Assembly: GCA_022410635.1 (NCBI GenBank)
Contig: JAJVDF010000217.1
Location: forward strand, 1,663,546 to 1,727,545
Direction: 5' to 3'
Length of the DNA: 64,000 nucleotides
Source of the DNA: Tretioscincus oriximinensis
Taxonomy: Eukaryota; Chordata; Lepidosauria; Squamata; Gymnophthalmidae
Below are positions 32,420 to 42,765 of this stretch, piece after piece. Both the position numbers and the translations under genes were made by a program. How positions within the stretch are numbered: the stretch's first letter is position 1; every line of letters begins with the position of its first letter. The notes beneath the pieces are model-generated. The model did no database searches, was not told the origin of the DNA, and worked only from the letters and a program-made list of their open reading frames with translations.

Positions 32420-32600
32420 CCACCCGGAGCCTTAGTCTGGGCTATACCTTCGAACAGGGACCTGGCACAGTTTATGCAGGCATTTGGATGGCAAAGCCTG
32501 AANGGGGCCTGCCGTAGTTCACAGTGGAATCTGGATGGCCAACCAGAGTGAGGCTCAGTGCAAATCCCCCCTGGGAGCAGGATGCTAATGCATTGTGGGT
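32420..32600 (+). repeat. Foldback repeat copy, both arms
   Basis: GGAGCCTTAGTCTGGGCTATACC at the left; GCATTTGGATGGC, GGCCTGCCGTAG, GGATGGCC and AGAGTGAGGCTCAGTGCAAA at the right. Confidence 0.65.
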
Positions 32601-33080
32601 CCTTTTGATCTACTGAAAAAACATTGATAATAGATAGATTTTCTGTTATACTGCTGTGGCTAAGCAAGAAGGAGACTCAAGAGGGTACAGAGTGGCAGAA
32701 GCAGGATGGATGGATGGACAGCCAGACAGATGTCCTTGCAGGGGGGATCATAGCACCTTAGAGTCCAACAAGAACAGGGAGGCAGCTGGAGCTTTCGTAG
32801 ACAAACCTATTTCTTCAGCTGCCTGGCTGGATAAATGGATAGATAAATGACTAGATAGATGGATGCAGGCAGGTGTTCTTTCAGGGGCACTCGTAGCACC
32901 TTGGAGACTAACAAGGGCAAGGGTGGCATCAGGAGCTTCCTTAGACAAGTCTGTTTCTTCAGATGCCTGGAAATAACCACCTATGCACAGCATCCCTTGT
33001 GCCTGAAGAAGTGGACGGTGAAAGCGCCTAGTTGCCTCCCTTGCTAGTCCCTAGGGGGCTACGAGGCCCCCTGGCTGGAT
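32601..33080 (-). repeat. Modular repeat array: two reverse modules and one forward module
   Basis: Reverse modules start CATAGCACCTTAGAGTCCAAC (32750) and GTAGCACCTTGGAGACTAAC (32891). Each continues through the GGAGCTT and TTCTTCAG blocks, and they are separated by GATGGATAGATAAATG-type spacer. A forward module follows (CCTGAAGAAGTGGACGG, 33001), so the array ends in an inverted pair. Confidence 0.7.
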
Positions 33081-33534
33081 GTCTCGGACTCAGGAGGAGC
33101 AGGCAGTTCCCTTGGTTTCTTCTCTGTATTCACCCTGCCACTAAAGGAAGACGGTGTGTGTGTAGTGGGACAGAAGTCTCTTTCTTGGAATAAGGATCAG
33201 AGAGCAAGGGTTCCGTTGATCATTTATTGAAGCTCCATTGTAGCATTCAATACAGTCAAAGGCTCAAAGTGGCAACAGCCATTAACATTCGCATGTACGC
33301 AAGCCAGCAAACCCCTCCTCCTCCAGTACACAAACCAATTGGAAGAGAAACAGCGACTCCCACTCTGCTAGGCTTGGAGCCCAGGAACCAAGGGGCGCAA
33401 GGTAAAGCGTCCCTTAGGCCACTGACTCTGTGTGTTGTCTAGTCTTTTTATTATTATTATTTTCTTTTCCAAGCTATCACTCAAATCTGTCCTCTGCCTG
33501 CTGGTTATGCTTGGCTGAGGCAGGTGCCGTTCTC
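33081..33534 (+). other. Unassigned
   Basis: Short (GTGT) and (TTATTATTATT) runs. No family recognised. Confidence 0.35.
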
Positions 33535-33660
33535 TCTTGACCACCCACATGGCAGTGTAGCGTAGGGAGGTCACGAATAAGGCCTGCCATAGCCTACACC
33601 AACACGTGGCTGCAGGTCCCTGTTCTGAGACAGAGCCCACAATAAGGCTGCGGCTGGAAA
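33535..33660 (+). repeat. Foldback repeat copy
   Basis: CCACCCACATGGCAGTGTAG, GCCTGCCATAGCCTACACC, CACGTGGCTGCAGG, and an AATAAGGCTG end. Both arms are present. Confidence 0.65.
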
Positions 33661-33934
33661 GAGCCGGAGTTCCATCTTCTCAGAGTTGGCCCTGGCTGTC
33701 CACCTCCCATTTGCAGCCTGCCATAACCTTCCGCCCCGGTAGGCAGGCAACAGGCTCCCATTCTGTATCCTGGAGTCTAACCCTGACCTGACAGGCCCAC
33801 AGGTGTGTGTTTTGCCTTCATGGTGATTTTAACAAACCAGTGAGGCTTATTTTACAAAAGTGGCCCCTCTTTGATTCCGCCCGGCACCCATCGTTTGGCC
33901 TTGCTTTGCTCTCACTTGTTAAAGAGTGTCAGGC

Positions 33935-34130
33935 TCTTATCCTGGCCCAAGCCTGTCCTCCTCCATGGAAAGCCAGCTGGGTGTCCTTGGATTCATAGTT
34001 ACAGTTCTTGGGAGCTCTCTCAACCCCACCGATTTCACAGGGGGGCTGTTGTGAAGGGGGGGCAGAAGGTTACGGAAGCCGCTTTGAGTCCCTTCAGGCC
34101 GTGAAAAGCAGAATATAAAAACCCATTTTT
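33935..34130 (+). mobile_element. SINE, 5'-decayed
   Basis: AAAGCCAGCTGGGTGTCCTTGG, CACAGGGGGGCTGTTGTG and GAAGCCGCTTTGAGTCCCTTCAGG, ending GAATATAAAAACCCA. It has the same body as 16124-16335, and its tail lacks the L2 signature. Confidence 0.75.
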
Positions 34131-34139
34131 CCCCTTCCC

Positions 34140-34485
34140 AATCCCAATGGCGATTTGCCTTTCCTGCCCCGATCTCCTCACAGCTGCCTGATCCCAAGGC
34201 CGACCTGTGGCGTCTCCTTCAGCATCGTCGCCACGGCTGCCCAAAACGTTCCTCGGCGGGCTGCGGCACCTTCTGATGCGATCCGGGTCCCTGCGCCTGG
34301 CTTCCCTCAGGCGTCCGGTCGCCCTCGCCAGGGAGCCCCGCGTGTCTTTGGCATTGGCTCCTTTCTTCTGTGGGACTAGGTGGAGGTTCCAACGTTGCCA
34401 GCGGCTAAGGCAGGAGCCCTGGCCCCTCGCATCCCGCCGCCTTCCAGGCCTGCCTTTTCCTCCGAAGCACAGCACCTCTCTTCCT
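34140..34485. promoter_or_regulatory. Intronic CpG cluster
   Basis: About 28 CpG dinucleotides by eye in about 340 bases, against strong CpG depletion on both sides. No splice-bounded coding exon is convincing. It could be a small CpG island (alternative CNTN2 promoter or enhancer) or a young CpG-rich repeat. Confidence 0.35.
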
Positions 34486-34544
34486 TTGGGGTAGGCCAAC
34501 AGAAACAAGAAATGGCCTCCCTTGTCCTTCTATGGCCCCTTCTG

Positions 34545-34680
34545 CCCTGGGCTTACTCTGGGATGGAGCTTGGCCGTCCACATGCCAGAGTAGCCTTTTC
34601 AGAACCTGCCATAGGCCACGCTAGCAATGGAGGGCCAGTTTCTGTTCCAAGACATAGCCCAGAATAAGGCTTTCATCTTC
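34545..34680 (+). repeat. Foldback repeat copy, both arms
   Basis: GGGATGGAGCTTGGCCGTCCACATGCC at the left; CCTGCCATAGGCCACGC, AGACATAGCCCAGAATAAGGCT at the right. Confidence 0.75.
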
Positions 34681-34789
34681 TGGTACCTCGTCTTGACTAC
34701 ATCCCCGATTCTCCTTTTCTTCACCAAGTTCATCTTGACTTGCAGCCCTTTCAAGCCTATTGAGGCGGAGGGATTATGGCTGCCCATTG

Positions 34790-34812
34790 CCCCCCCCCCC
34801 CCCCCCCCCCCC
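34790..34812 (+). repeat. Poly(C) run, 23 bases
   Basis: Uninterrupted C on the + strand. Its exact length may be a sequencing artefact. Confidence 0.9.
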
Positions 34813-35335
34813 GCACTGATGTGCTTCTTGCGGCAGAGGCCTGCAGGTGACCAAGCTGAACCATTCAAAGTGTGGGACTCCGGCGTCTCAGGCTCAATCC
34901 ATTTCTGGCTCTCTTAATCTCCGTCTGCCGAAGAGAGAAACACTTTGTTATTAGTCAAGTGGAAGCAACTGAATGGCTGCTTCTATTTTGAGAAAGAAAA
35001 GAGCATCGGGGTTTCTCGTGGGTTTTGCCAACAAAGAGTTGAACAGAAAAATCTGCCCTGCGTAGCATTTCTTGCTTCCACAAAGGAGCAACGTGGGTCC
35101 TCGGATCCCTGCCACAGCCGAAGCACAATTCTGCTGCTGCCCTTGGGAGAAATGATCCCTCTGCTGTCCTGTGCATTTGCTCCCTTGATTATGGGGCACA
35201 AAAAGACAATTGTGTACTCTAGATTCCAGTTTAATAAACCAGATGTGAAGTGATAAAGGGATTCTGGGGGAAAGGAGGAAATGGAACATGTATTGGCCCC
35301 CTCATTTAGTTTAGGGAGGTGGGTGCCATGCCTAG
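34813..35335 (+). other. Unassigned
   Basis: Open frames on both strands, with no recognised domain. Confidence 0.35.
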
Positions 35336-35725
35336 CAGAGGCGGTGCTTGTAGCTAAGCAGCTCCTAGGATGGATGCCTTGATGCTGCCCCCGAGATGGA
35401 GCCACAGGCAGGATTCCTGAAGTACCAACTGCAGGGAGTGGAGAACAGGGGGAGATTTTCCCACCTTCTGTTCCAGGCTGCCCAGGGGAAGCTGGTGAGC
35501 CTCTGTGCGGGGCAGATGGCTGGGCTAGGTGGTCTCTGGCCCCATTCAGCAGGGCTCCCCTTATGGAAGGAAGGAAGATGAGATGCCCAGGGGCAGCTGG
35601 TGGGTCTCTGTGTCGAGAACAGGAGAGAGTATTGCCTCCTCCTTCTGCTTGAGACTGTCCTGGTACAATTGGTAGGCCACTGGGTGAGATAGCTTGTTGG
35701 GCGAGATGGGCTGTGGTTCCTTTTT
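35336..35725 (+). repeat. CR1 group 1 tail fragments
   Basis: TAGGATGGATGCCTTGATGC, GAAGTACCAACTGCAGGGAGTGG and GGCTGCCCAGGGGAAGCTGG are followed by a second partial tail copy (GCCCAGGGGCAGCTGGTGGGTCTCTGTG). Confidence 0.65.
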
Positions 35726-35924
35726 GTTCCAATATTCCTATCTGTGGGCTGCTGGGTGAGGCAGATTGCTGCCCAGATGAGCTGTGGCCCCATTAGCAGG
35801 GCTGGCAATTCTGGGTTTCCGTAGTTCTAAATACTGTACAAGATGCCAAGTATCTGAAAGTAGCAGCCCTTAGCACTGCAGGAGGATGCTGCATGTCTGG
35901 CCTTGTCATGCCAGAGGGATATTT

Positions 35925-36343
35925 TGGAACTGGATATCAGAGGGATATTTTGGAACTGGAGAAGGTGCAGAAAAGGGCAATAAAAATGATTAAGGGTCTG
36001 GAGCACCTCCCTTACGAAGTCAGGCCGCAACATCCGGGCCTCTTCAGCCTTGAAAGGCAACTTTTGAGAGGTCATCTGATTGAAGTGTACAAAATCATGC
36101 AGGGGATGGACAGGGTGAATAGAGAAAAATGTTTTCTCTATCGCACAATACAAGGACCAGAGGTCACTCCTTGAAACTGTTGGGTAGAAAAGTGAGAACA
36201 GACAAAGGAAAGTATTTTTTCACCCAGAGGGTCATTGCCCTATGGAATTTACTTCCTGAAGAGGTAGTGGTAGCTAACAGCTTGGATAGTTTCAAGACAG
36301 GACTAGACAGGTTTATGGACACCAAGGCTATAAATGGATACTA
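35925..36343 (+). mobile_element. CR1 retrotransposon (group 1) fragment, sense
   Basis: Coding remnant GDILELEKVQKRAIKMIKGLEHLPYE, LRGHLIEVYKIMQGMDRVNREK, then after a frameshift LLGRKVRTDKGKYFFTQRV and SLDSFKTGLDRFMDTK. A 25-base duplication at its 5' edge repeats AGAGGGATATTTTGGAACTGG. It stops at AAATGGATACTAA, where an antisense CR1 begins. Confidence 0.88.
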
Positions 36344-37200
36344 ACACAGTATTCCAAATGTGGCCACACCACAGATTTTTAAAGAGGCAAAACAACATTT
36401 GCTGACTTGTTTTCAATTCCTTTCCTAATTATCACCAATATAGAATTTGCCTTTTTTGCTCCTGCTGCACACTGGGTTGAAATCTTCATCGGACTTTCCA
36501 CCAACACCCCAAAATCCTTTTCTTGCTCGGTCACAGAAAGCTTGGTTCCCGTCAGGTGGTAGGAGTAGTTGGAGTTCTTTGCCCCAATATGCATGACCTT
36601 GCACTTGCTTAAGTTGAAGTGCATTTGCCACTTTGATGCCCACTCACCCAATTTCAATAGATCACTCTGGAGTGCCTTACAATCATTTTCAGTTTTCACT
36701 ACCCTGAACAGTTTAGTGTCGTCAACAAACTTGGCTACTTCACTATTTACCTCGGCATCCAGATCATTTATAAATATATTGAAAAGCAAGGGTCCCAGTA
36801 CAGATCCCTGGGGTACCCCACTTCTTACCTCTTTCCACTCAGAGAACTGTCCATTTAATACTACCCTCTGTTTTCTATCTTTTAGCCAGTTTCCAGTCCA
36901 GGACAAAGTCTACACAACCACCAGGTCTCCCTTTCCTACCTTTTCTGTATAGTTTGTAACCTGGGATTACTGTATCCCATTGGTTTTCTTCCGTGCACCA
37001 TGTTTCAATTATGCCAATAATATCGGCATTATTGTCGTTCACTAAGCATTCCAACTCCCCTATTTTTGCTTGTAGGCTTCTGGCATTTGCATACAGGCAT
37101 TTATATGACCTTCTCTGGTGCAAGTTTGGCCCCGTATATTTGTGAGAAACCAGTTTGCTCATTACAGCTTTTTACTTGAACACTACAACCAGATTCCCCT
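36344..37200 (-). mobile_element. CR1 retrotransposon, antisense, endonuclease fused to RT by internal deletion
   Basis: Reading on the - strand, 37162-36890 encodes the start of the ORF2 endonuclease (CLYANARSL, GIIETW with the catalytic Glu, GRKGRPGG). It joins within a few bases to the middle of the RT domain (36906-36379: RSGVPQGSVLGPLLFNIFIN, then the catalytic motif FVDDTKLF, LSKCKVMHIGAKN). The remaining endonuclease and the RT fingers, several hundred codons, are missing. The frame changes at the junction, so the copy is dead. It lies head to head with the sense copy ending at 36343. Confidence 0.87.
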
Positions 37201-37204
37201 TCCA

Positions 37205-37519
37205 ATACTATATTATCTGCATAATTCTGTTCCTCAGCAATTTTGTTTACATTTACACTATCTCAAACCAGATGCTGCCCAGCTCCTGTCGGCTTTCCTT
37301 TGTTCTCACTCTTCTGTCCATTATTTCCAAGAAAGCTCCCCCTGGTCCTAGTGTTGTGTGGTAGAGAAAATTTTTTTCTGTATTTACTTTACTACCCCAT
37401 GCCTAATTTTATACATTTCAGTCAGATCACCTCTCAAACACCATCTTTTGAGGCTGAAGAGGCTCAGACGTTGCAGCCTGACTTCATATCTGCATAATTC
37501 TGTTCCTCAGCAATTGCAT
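37205..37519 (-). mobile_element. CR1 pieces with an about 85-base direct duplication
   Basis: Segment A (about 37210-37298: TATCTGCATAATTCTGTTCC, ACACTATCTCAAACCAG, GATGCTGCCCAGCTCCTG) recurs at 37490-37518 and continues at 38440-38485, with L2 inserted in the second copy. Between them, 37299-37486 is antisense RT C-terminal sequence (GAAAGCTCCCCCTGGTCC, AGTCAGATCACCTCTCAAAC). Confidence 0.7.
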
Positions 37520-38437
37520 TTATTTATTTATTTATTTATTTATACTTATACCCCGCCCTATACCCGAAGGTCTCAGGGCGGCAAAAACAGTAAAACATCG
37601 CTACAAAATTTTTAAAAAGTATAAAACAATATTAAAAGTAGGGATAGAGATGGCATTTCTTCAGCCAAAGGCCAGGCAAAAGAGGTGCGTCTTCAAGGAC
37701 CTTCTAAAAGAATACAATGATGATGATAGACGCANCTCGAGGGGGAGACTGTTCCAAAGACAAGGGGCAACCACTGAGAAGGCCCCACCCCGGGTTCCCG
37801 CTCCACTGGCTGTTGAAAGGGGTGGTACCACCAGGAGGGCCTCTCCTGCAGATCTTAAGGCACGGGCAGGTTGGTATGGAAGAAGGCCTTCCTTTAGATA
37901 TTTGGGGCCCAAGTTATTTAGGGCCTTGTAAGTTAAAGTCAAAACCTTGAATTGGGCTCGGTAGTGAATGGGCAGCCAGTGCAGCTCTTTCAAGACCGGT
38001 GTGATGTGTGTCCGGCCAGCTGTCCCTGTCAGCAGTCTAGCGGCTGCATTCTGCACCAGCTGCAGCTTCCNAACNGTTTTCAAGGGCAGCCCCATATAGA
38101 GCGCATTACAATAGTCCAATCTGGAAGTTACCAGAGCATGGATTACTGTGGCTAGATCATCCCTGTTCAGAAGTAGCCGTAACTGGCGAACCAGACGTAA
38201 CTGGAAGTGGGCACTCCTGGCCACTGCCTCCACCTGATTTTCAAGTGTCAGAGCAGAGTCCAGAAGCACCCCAAGATTTTGCACCCGTCCCTTATAGGGT
38301 AATTCTACCCCACCAAGGACAGGGTGCCTCCCCACTTCACGAACCNGGGATGCTCCAACACACANCANCTCCGTCTTGTCTGGATTCAGCTTCAATTTAT
38401 TGGCCCCCATCCAGCCCATCACTGCCTCCAGGCACAT
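37520..38437 (-). mobile_element. L2 retrotransposon, antisense, RT C-terminus preserved
   Basis: On the - strand, 38437-37661 is one frame of 258 residues: MGANKLKLNPDKTE, LGVLLDSALTLENQV, ALVTSRLDYCNALYMGLP, LQLVQNAAARLLTG, LHWLPIHYRAQFKVLTLTYK and FRRSLKTHLF. This is the L2-clade ORF2 C-terminus. The 3' UTR ends at about 37520 with the CTGAGACCTTCGGGTATAGG tail and (ATAA)n. It is 5'-truncated and interrupts the second copy of CR1 segment A. A few Ns, no frameshift. Confidence 0.9.
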
Positions 38438-38965
38438 TTACACTATCTCGAACCGGATGCTGCCCAGCTCCTGTTGGCTTCCCCTCAGATACATATAAGT
38501 TTCAAAGCTGCTCTGCAACCTTTTTAATGTTAAGCGCCAGCAGTCTGGTTCCATCTTGGTTCAAGTGCAACCTGTCCCTTTTGTACATGTATGGNCTGTC
38601 CCAAAATGTCCCCATATTCATGACAAATCTAAATCCTTCCTCACTACACCAAGCCTCATCCACGCATTGAAGCTTCTAATCTCTGCCTGCCCGGCTGGTC
38701 CTGCGCGTGGAACAGGCAGCATTTCAGAAAATGCTACTTTGGAGGTCCTGGATTTCAATCTTCTACCTAGCAACCTAAATTTGGCTTCCAGGACTCCCCG
38801 CTTGGCTTTCCCAATGTCGTTGGTACCAACATGTACNACAACNCCTGNCTCCACCCCAGCACTGTCTAACAGCCTATCTAGATGTAGCGCGATGTCCACA
38901 ACCTTTGCACCCGGCAGGCAAGTTACCATGCGGTCATCAGGCGCATGATACGCATTGATACCGGG
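38438..38965 (-). mobile_element. CR1 ORF1 remnant with esterase-like domain, antisense
   Basis: The - strand frame 38929-38618 reads VTCLPGAKVVDIA, VHVGTNDIGKAKRG, LEAKFRLLGRRLKSRTSKV and MLPVPRAGPAGQAEI. GTNDI plus this layout matches the SGNH/GDSL esterase-type domain known from ORF1 of CR1 elements. It is truncated at both ends. It belongs to the same disrupted CR1 as 36344-37200 or to a sister copy. Confidence 0.8.
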
Positions 38966-39495
38966 ATATTTTAGCGTTTCTCAATCCTTCTGATAAACCT
39001 GAACCCGAGGCTCCCCGGAGCTGCTTCTTTCCCTGGGCGCAGGTGCTGCTTCAGGGTCCCCTGCAGGAGTGCAGAGGCCCAGGGCAAAGCCCCAAGAAAG
39101 GATGCTATTGTGCGGGATGAGTTTGTCTGTTCAGCCGTTTTGTCCCTTGGCACCAAAGTTTGTTTAATCTTCAGTGTCCAGGAACGGGACTGAATTCCCT
39201 CTAATGGAAGCGCAGCATTCATATCTTATAGAGCAAGAAAACAGACAGAACCCTCAGCAGCAGCGGCGCTCCTTGCTTCTTTGCACCCCGGGGTCTGCTA
39301 ATTTCTCTGCTGAATTAGCTGTATTGTGTTGTTGGCGCCCGCTGAGCAGACACAGGAAATAGAGGTGCACCAAACCATTCAGCAGCAGCTGTTTAAAACA
39401 AAGAGCAAAAGCTGTAACAGGTCTTGACACCCTCCGTGTGCCTCCCTGTTGTGTAATTTAGCACTGGCGTTGATGCTCATATGGGATTCGTGAGT
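38966..39495 (+). other. Unassigned
   Basis: Nothing recognised apart from a CAG-rich patch near 39255-39270. Confidence 0.35.
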
Positions 39496-39775
39496 TTATA
39501 AAGCAAGTGGGGCTTGTAGCACTTGAAGTCCAACAAAAGAAAGGGAGGCCCCTTCCCACTCTATGACCCTGGAGGTCCTTCCCACTCTATGACCCTGGAG
39601 GCCCCTTCCCACTCTATGACCCTGGAGGTCCTTCCCACNCCTGGAGGTCCTTCCCACTCTATGACCCTGGAGGCCCCTTCCCACTCTATGACCCTGGAGG
39701 TCCTTCCCACTCTATGACCCTGGAGGCCCCTTCCACTCTATGACGGTTGAGATCCCTTCCAACCCTGCGATTCTG
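39496..39775 (+). repeat. Minisatellite grown from a CR1 group 2 terminus
   Basis: After a module fragment (TTGTAGCACTTGAAGTCC, 39508), about seven units of roughly 27 bases follow, with core CTCTATGACCCTGGAGG and alternating CCCCTTCCCA or TCCTTCCCA joins. The core equals the end of CR1 group 2 (CCCTGGAGGTCCCTTCCAACTCTATGA). The last unit runs out into GATCCCTTCCAACCCTGCGATTCTGTGG. Confidence 0.85.
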
Positions 39776-40049
39776 TGGTTACCCTTTAGCACCCTCCACC
39801 ACGTGTTTTTCTTGGGCCAAAGGCTATTTTGCTTAGCTCTCCTCTTATGAGCAGGAAACAGCTGACCGTGGGATTGACGTGCAGGTGCTCAACGTCCCAA
39901 ACAGCGCTGGCTCAGCAAGTGCTTTTGTGCATGGCAAGAAAGAACGGGCATGCAGGGGCATCAGAGGAAGAGGGGAAGCATTCAGGCACATTTGATCTGT
40001 ATAGTCAAAATATTCTTAAAAACTATTTTTAATTTCTTATGTAAGAACC
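39776..40049 (+). other. Unassigned
   Basis: Nothing recognised. Confidence 0.3.
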
Positions 40050-40385
40050 TCAGAGGAGTGTTGCTGAATCGAGCACAGTCCGTCTAGTCCACTCAGTGGC
40101 CTGCCATAGCCTACACTAGCTGGTGGATGAGCCAACGGGGGCCTGCCGTAGTCTACAGTGGCTATGTAGACTGATTTATTCTGAACAAGAGGAGCCTTGC
40201 TAGATGAGGCCACAGCCCACCAAGGCTTTCCAGTCTCACCGCAGAAGAAGGCAAAACCCTCCGCTGTTCTCCCTGGAAATGGCACTCCAGGAATCCTGCC
40301 TGTTGCTCCACTTCAGAGTCATGATCATGAGATCCATCAAGTAGCTATTGATACCCCTGGGCTCCATGAACCTGGCTAATCAACT
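40050..40385 (-). repeat. CR1 group 1 tail with foldback insertion (composite)
   Basis: AACCTCAGAGGAGTGTTGCTG, then foldback sequence at about 40098-40175 (GGCCTGCCATAGCCTACAC, GTGGATGAGCC, GGCCTGCCGTAGTCTACAG), then CR1 again (GAAGAAGGCAAAACCC, CAGGAATCCTGCCTGTTGCTCC, AGTAGCTATTGATACCC). Confidence 0.65.
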
Positions 40386-41127
40386 TTTTTATTCCAAAAT
40401 ACAGTGTTTAACACACCCACACAAACCTTTAGCCTTCCCCCTTCCCTCCTTCCCTGTCATAATTCCACTTTTATTCAATATTTACAGCTGGAATACTAGA
40501 TTCCGTCTTGTTTCCGTCGCTCGTTACGTTTGCCCTCAAATAATCCTTTCCCAGCCTTAATCCTGCCTTAAAGCTCTCCAGGCTTCATCCAGCTTCCTCC
40601 ACCTCTTCCGGACGCCNATTCCTCACACCAGAGACCCCCTGGGTAAAAACCTCGTCTTTCTTTCCCTTGCCGCCCTCCCGCTGCAAGGAGTGGCCCTTAG
40701 TCCCAGGGTGGCGTGAAAGAGAAAAGGGTTTTCCTTTGTTCCTCTTCTCTGAACCAAGTGGCTTTTCAAAAGAAAAGATTTGCCCTATTTGGAAGACAAC
40801 CAGGCCACATTTCGCCAGGATGTCCTGGATTCCCATAAGACCTTCAGGCTCCAGGTCCAATTTCCCGCCAGGCAACCAGCGGAGGGAGTTTTTCTTTCTA
40901 TCCCCCGTCAGCAGCAGGACCAACCATTGCGTAGGGGGAGAGGAAGAAATCAGCCGTCCCTTGAAATGCTTTTGCTGCCCCTCTGAGTGGACGAGGAGGC
41001 CTGTGGACCCTTCCGCTTGTCAGCAACAGAAGAGGAATTTTGTCGTTCTGCTGCTTGCTGGAGTGACTTTGCACTGAGGCTTTTTGTCAGGAAAAGCACC
41101 TGCCGCCTGCATGGGAGTGCAGGCTAC
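40386..41127 (+). other. Unassigned, with CR1-like scrap
   Basis: Positions 40560-40760 are weakly CR1-like on the - strand (TTAAAGCTCTCCAGGCTTCATCC, CACACCAGAGACCCCCTGGGT). The rest is not recognised. Confidence 0.4.
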
Positions 41128-41330
41128 GCGAGAGGCAGTTTGGAGTGTTGGACTCGCACCTGGGAGCCTCCNGGTTCAATCCCCTGCTCCTCCACAAAGG
41201 CCAGCTGGGTGTCCTTGGGCCAGTCACAGTTCTTTTAACTCTCTCAGTGCACCAGGAGAACCCCTGATCCCTTCATATCCCTGCTCAGGTATAGGGTGGG
41301 GTATAAGTATAAATAAATAGATACGGTAAA
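41128..41330 (+). mobile_element. tRNA-derived SINE with L2-like tail
   Basis: GGCAGTTTGGAGTGTTGGACTCGC, a B-box (CNGGTTCAATCCCC), GCCAGCTGGGTGTCCTTGG, and the end CTCAGGTATAGGGTGGGGTATAAGTATAAATAAATAG. The tail matches the L2 copy at 37520. Confidence 0.8.
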
Positions 41331-41721
41331 ACATTTAGATAAATTACATCACAATCTTGTATTTTTCCACAAATATCCCACTGGGCTGGAAGGGAAGACT
41401 TTACGGTATGTTGGATTTCAGTATATTGGTGTTTTGGATTTTGGGGCACCTTAAAAGGTTACTTGTGCTGATTTGTGCCACGCATTGTTGTTTTACTACT
41501 GATCTAGAATTTCTTTATTATCACATTAATGTTCAAATTTGAGTTGATCTGAATCTGTTATAGTTTCCTCCTCTTAACCTTCTGTCACATGCTAGATGAT
41601 TAAGAATATTACTTTATTTAAAAGTATTATGTTATATATAACTCCATTTTGATACGACCCACGGGGATGGAGACCAAGAGAAAGCCCTTAAAGAAAGCAG
41701 CCAAAGGCAAATGAAATCTGA
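41331..41721 (+). other. AT-rich, unassigned
   Basis: Nothing recognised. Confidence 0.3.
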
Positions 41722-42165
41722 ATAGAACCATAGAATCGTGGAGCTGGAAGGGACCCTCAGGGTCACGGGGTCCAACCCTCTGCCCAGTGCAGAGTTCACT
41801 CATCACCTCCTGTGACTATCCCCCTGACTGTCAGAAAGTGTTTTTCTGGTATCTAATCTCAATCTCCTCACTTGCAGTTTCATCCCATTGTTTCTGGTCC
41901 TTCCATGTGCCAAGGAGAACAAGGCAGATCCCTCTGCTCTGTGAAAAGCCCTTCGGGTATTTGTAGGCAGCTATCAGGTCTCCTCTCTGTCTTCTCTTTT
42001 GCAGACTAAATATCCCTAGATCCTTTAACCACTCCTCATAGGACCTCGGGGTTTCCAGACCACTCACCATCCTTGTAACTCACTTTTGAACCTGCTCTAA
42101 TTTATCAATGTCCCTTTCAAATTAGACCCCCCAGAACTGAACACAGGATTCCAGATGTGGTCACA
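41722..42165 (-). mobile_element. CR1 group 2, antisense
   Basis: From CCATAGAATCGTGGAGCTGG to GAACACAGGATTCCAGATGTGG. The - strand frame 42070-41831 reads [14 protein letters not shown] CR1 ORF2 C-terminus ([29 protein letters not shown]). It is the longest group 2 copy here. Confidence 0.88.
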
Positions 42166-42394
42166 TGAATGAAGTAAAAAAGGGGCCATACTTGGACTCA
42201 CGGAGCTACAACTTGTGTGTTTGTGTATCAAAATCTTTTAGGTTCTTTGCCTGCCAAGAACATGCCTCAAGGAAGCCCTGCCTGCTGCTAAGATTCCTGC
42301 CGAATTCACCCACCTGTCTTGGAGTAAGTACCCCCGGACTTAAAAAGCTTCTTTAGGCAGTTAGGTTTCAAAGAAATAGTTGTGTTGCTCTGTG

Positions 42395-42765
<371 letters not shown>

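Noticed and set aside
39549..39770. CRISPR-like array of short repeats
   Set aside because: Units are contiguous without unique spacers and derive from a CR1 end; the genome is vertebrate.
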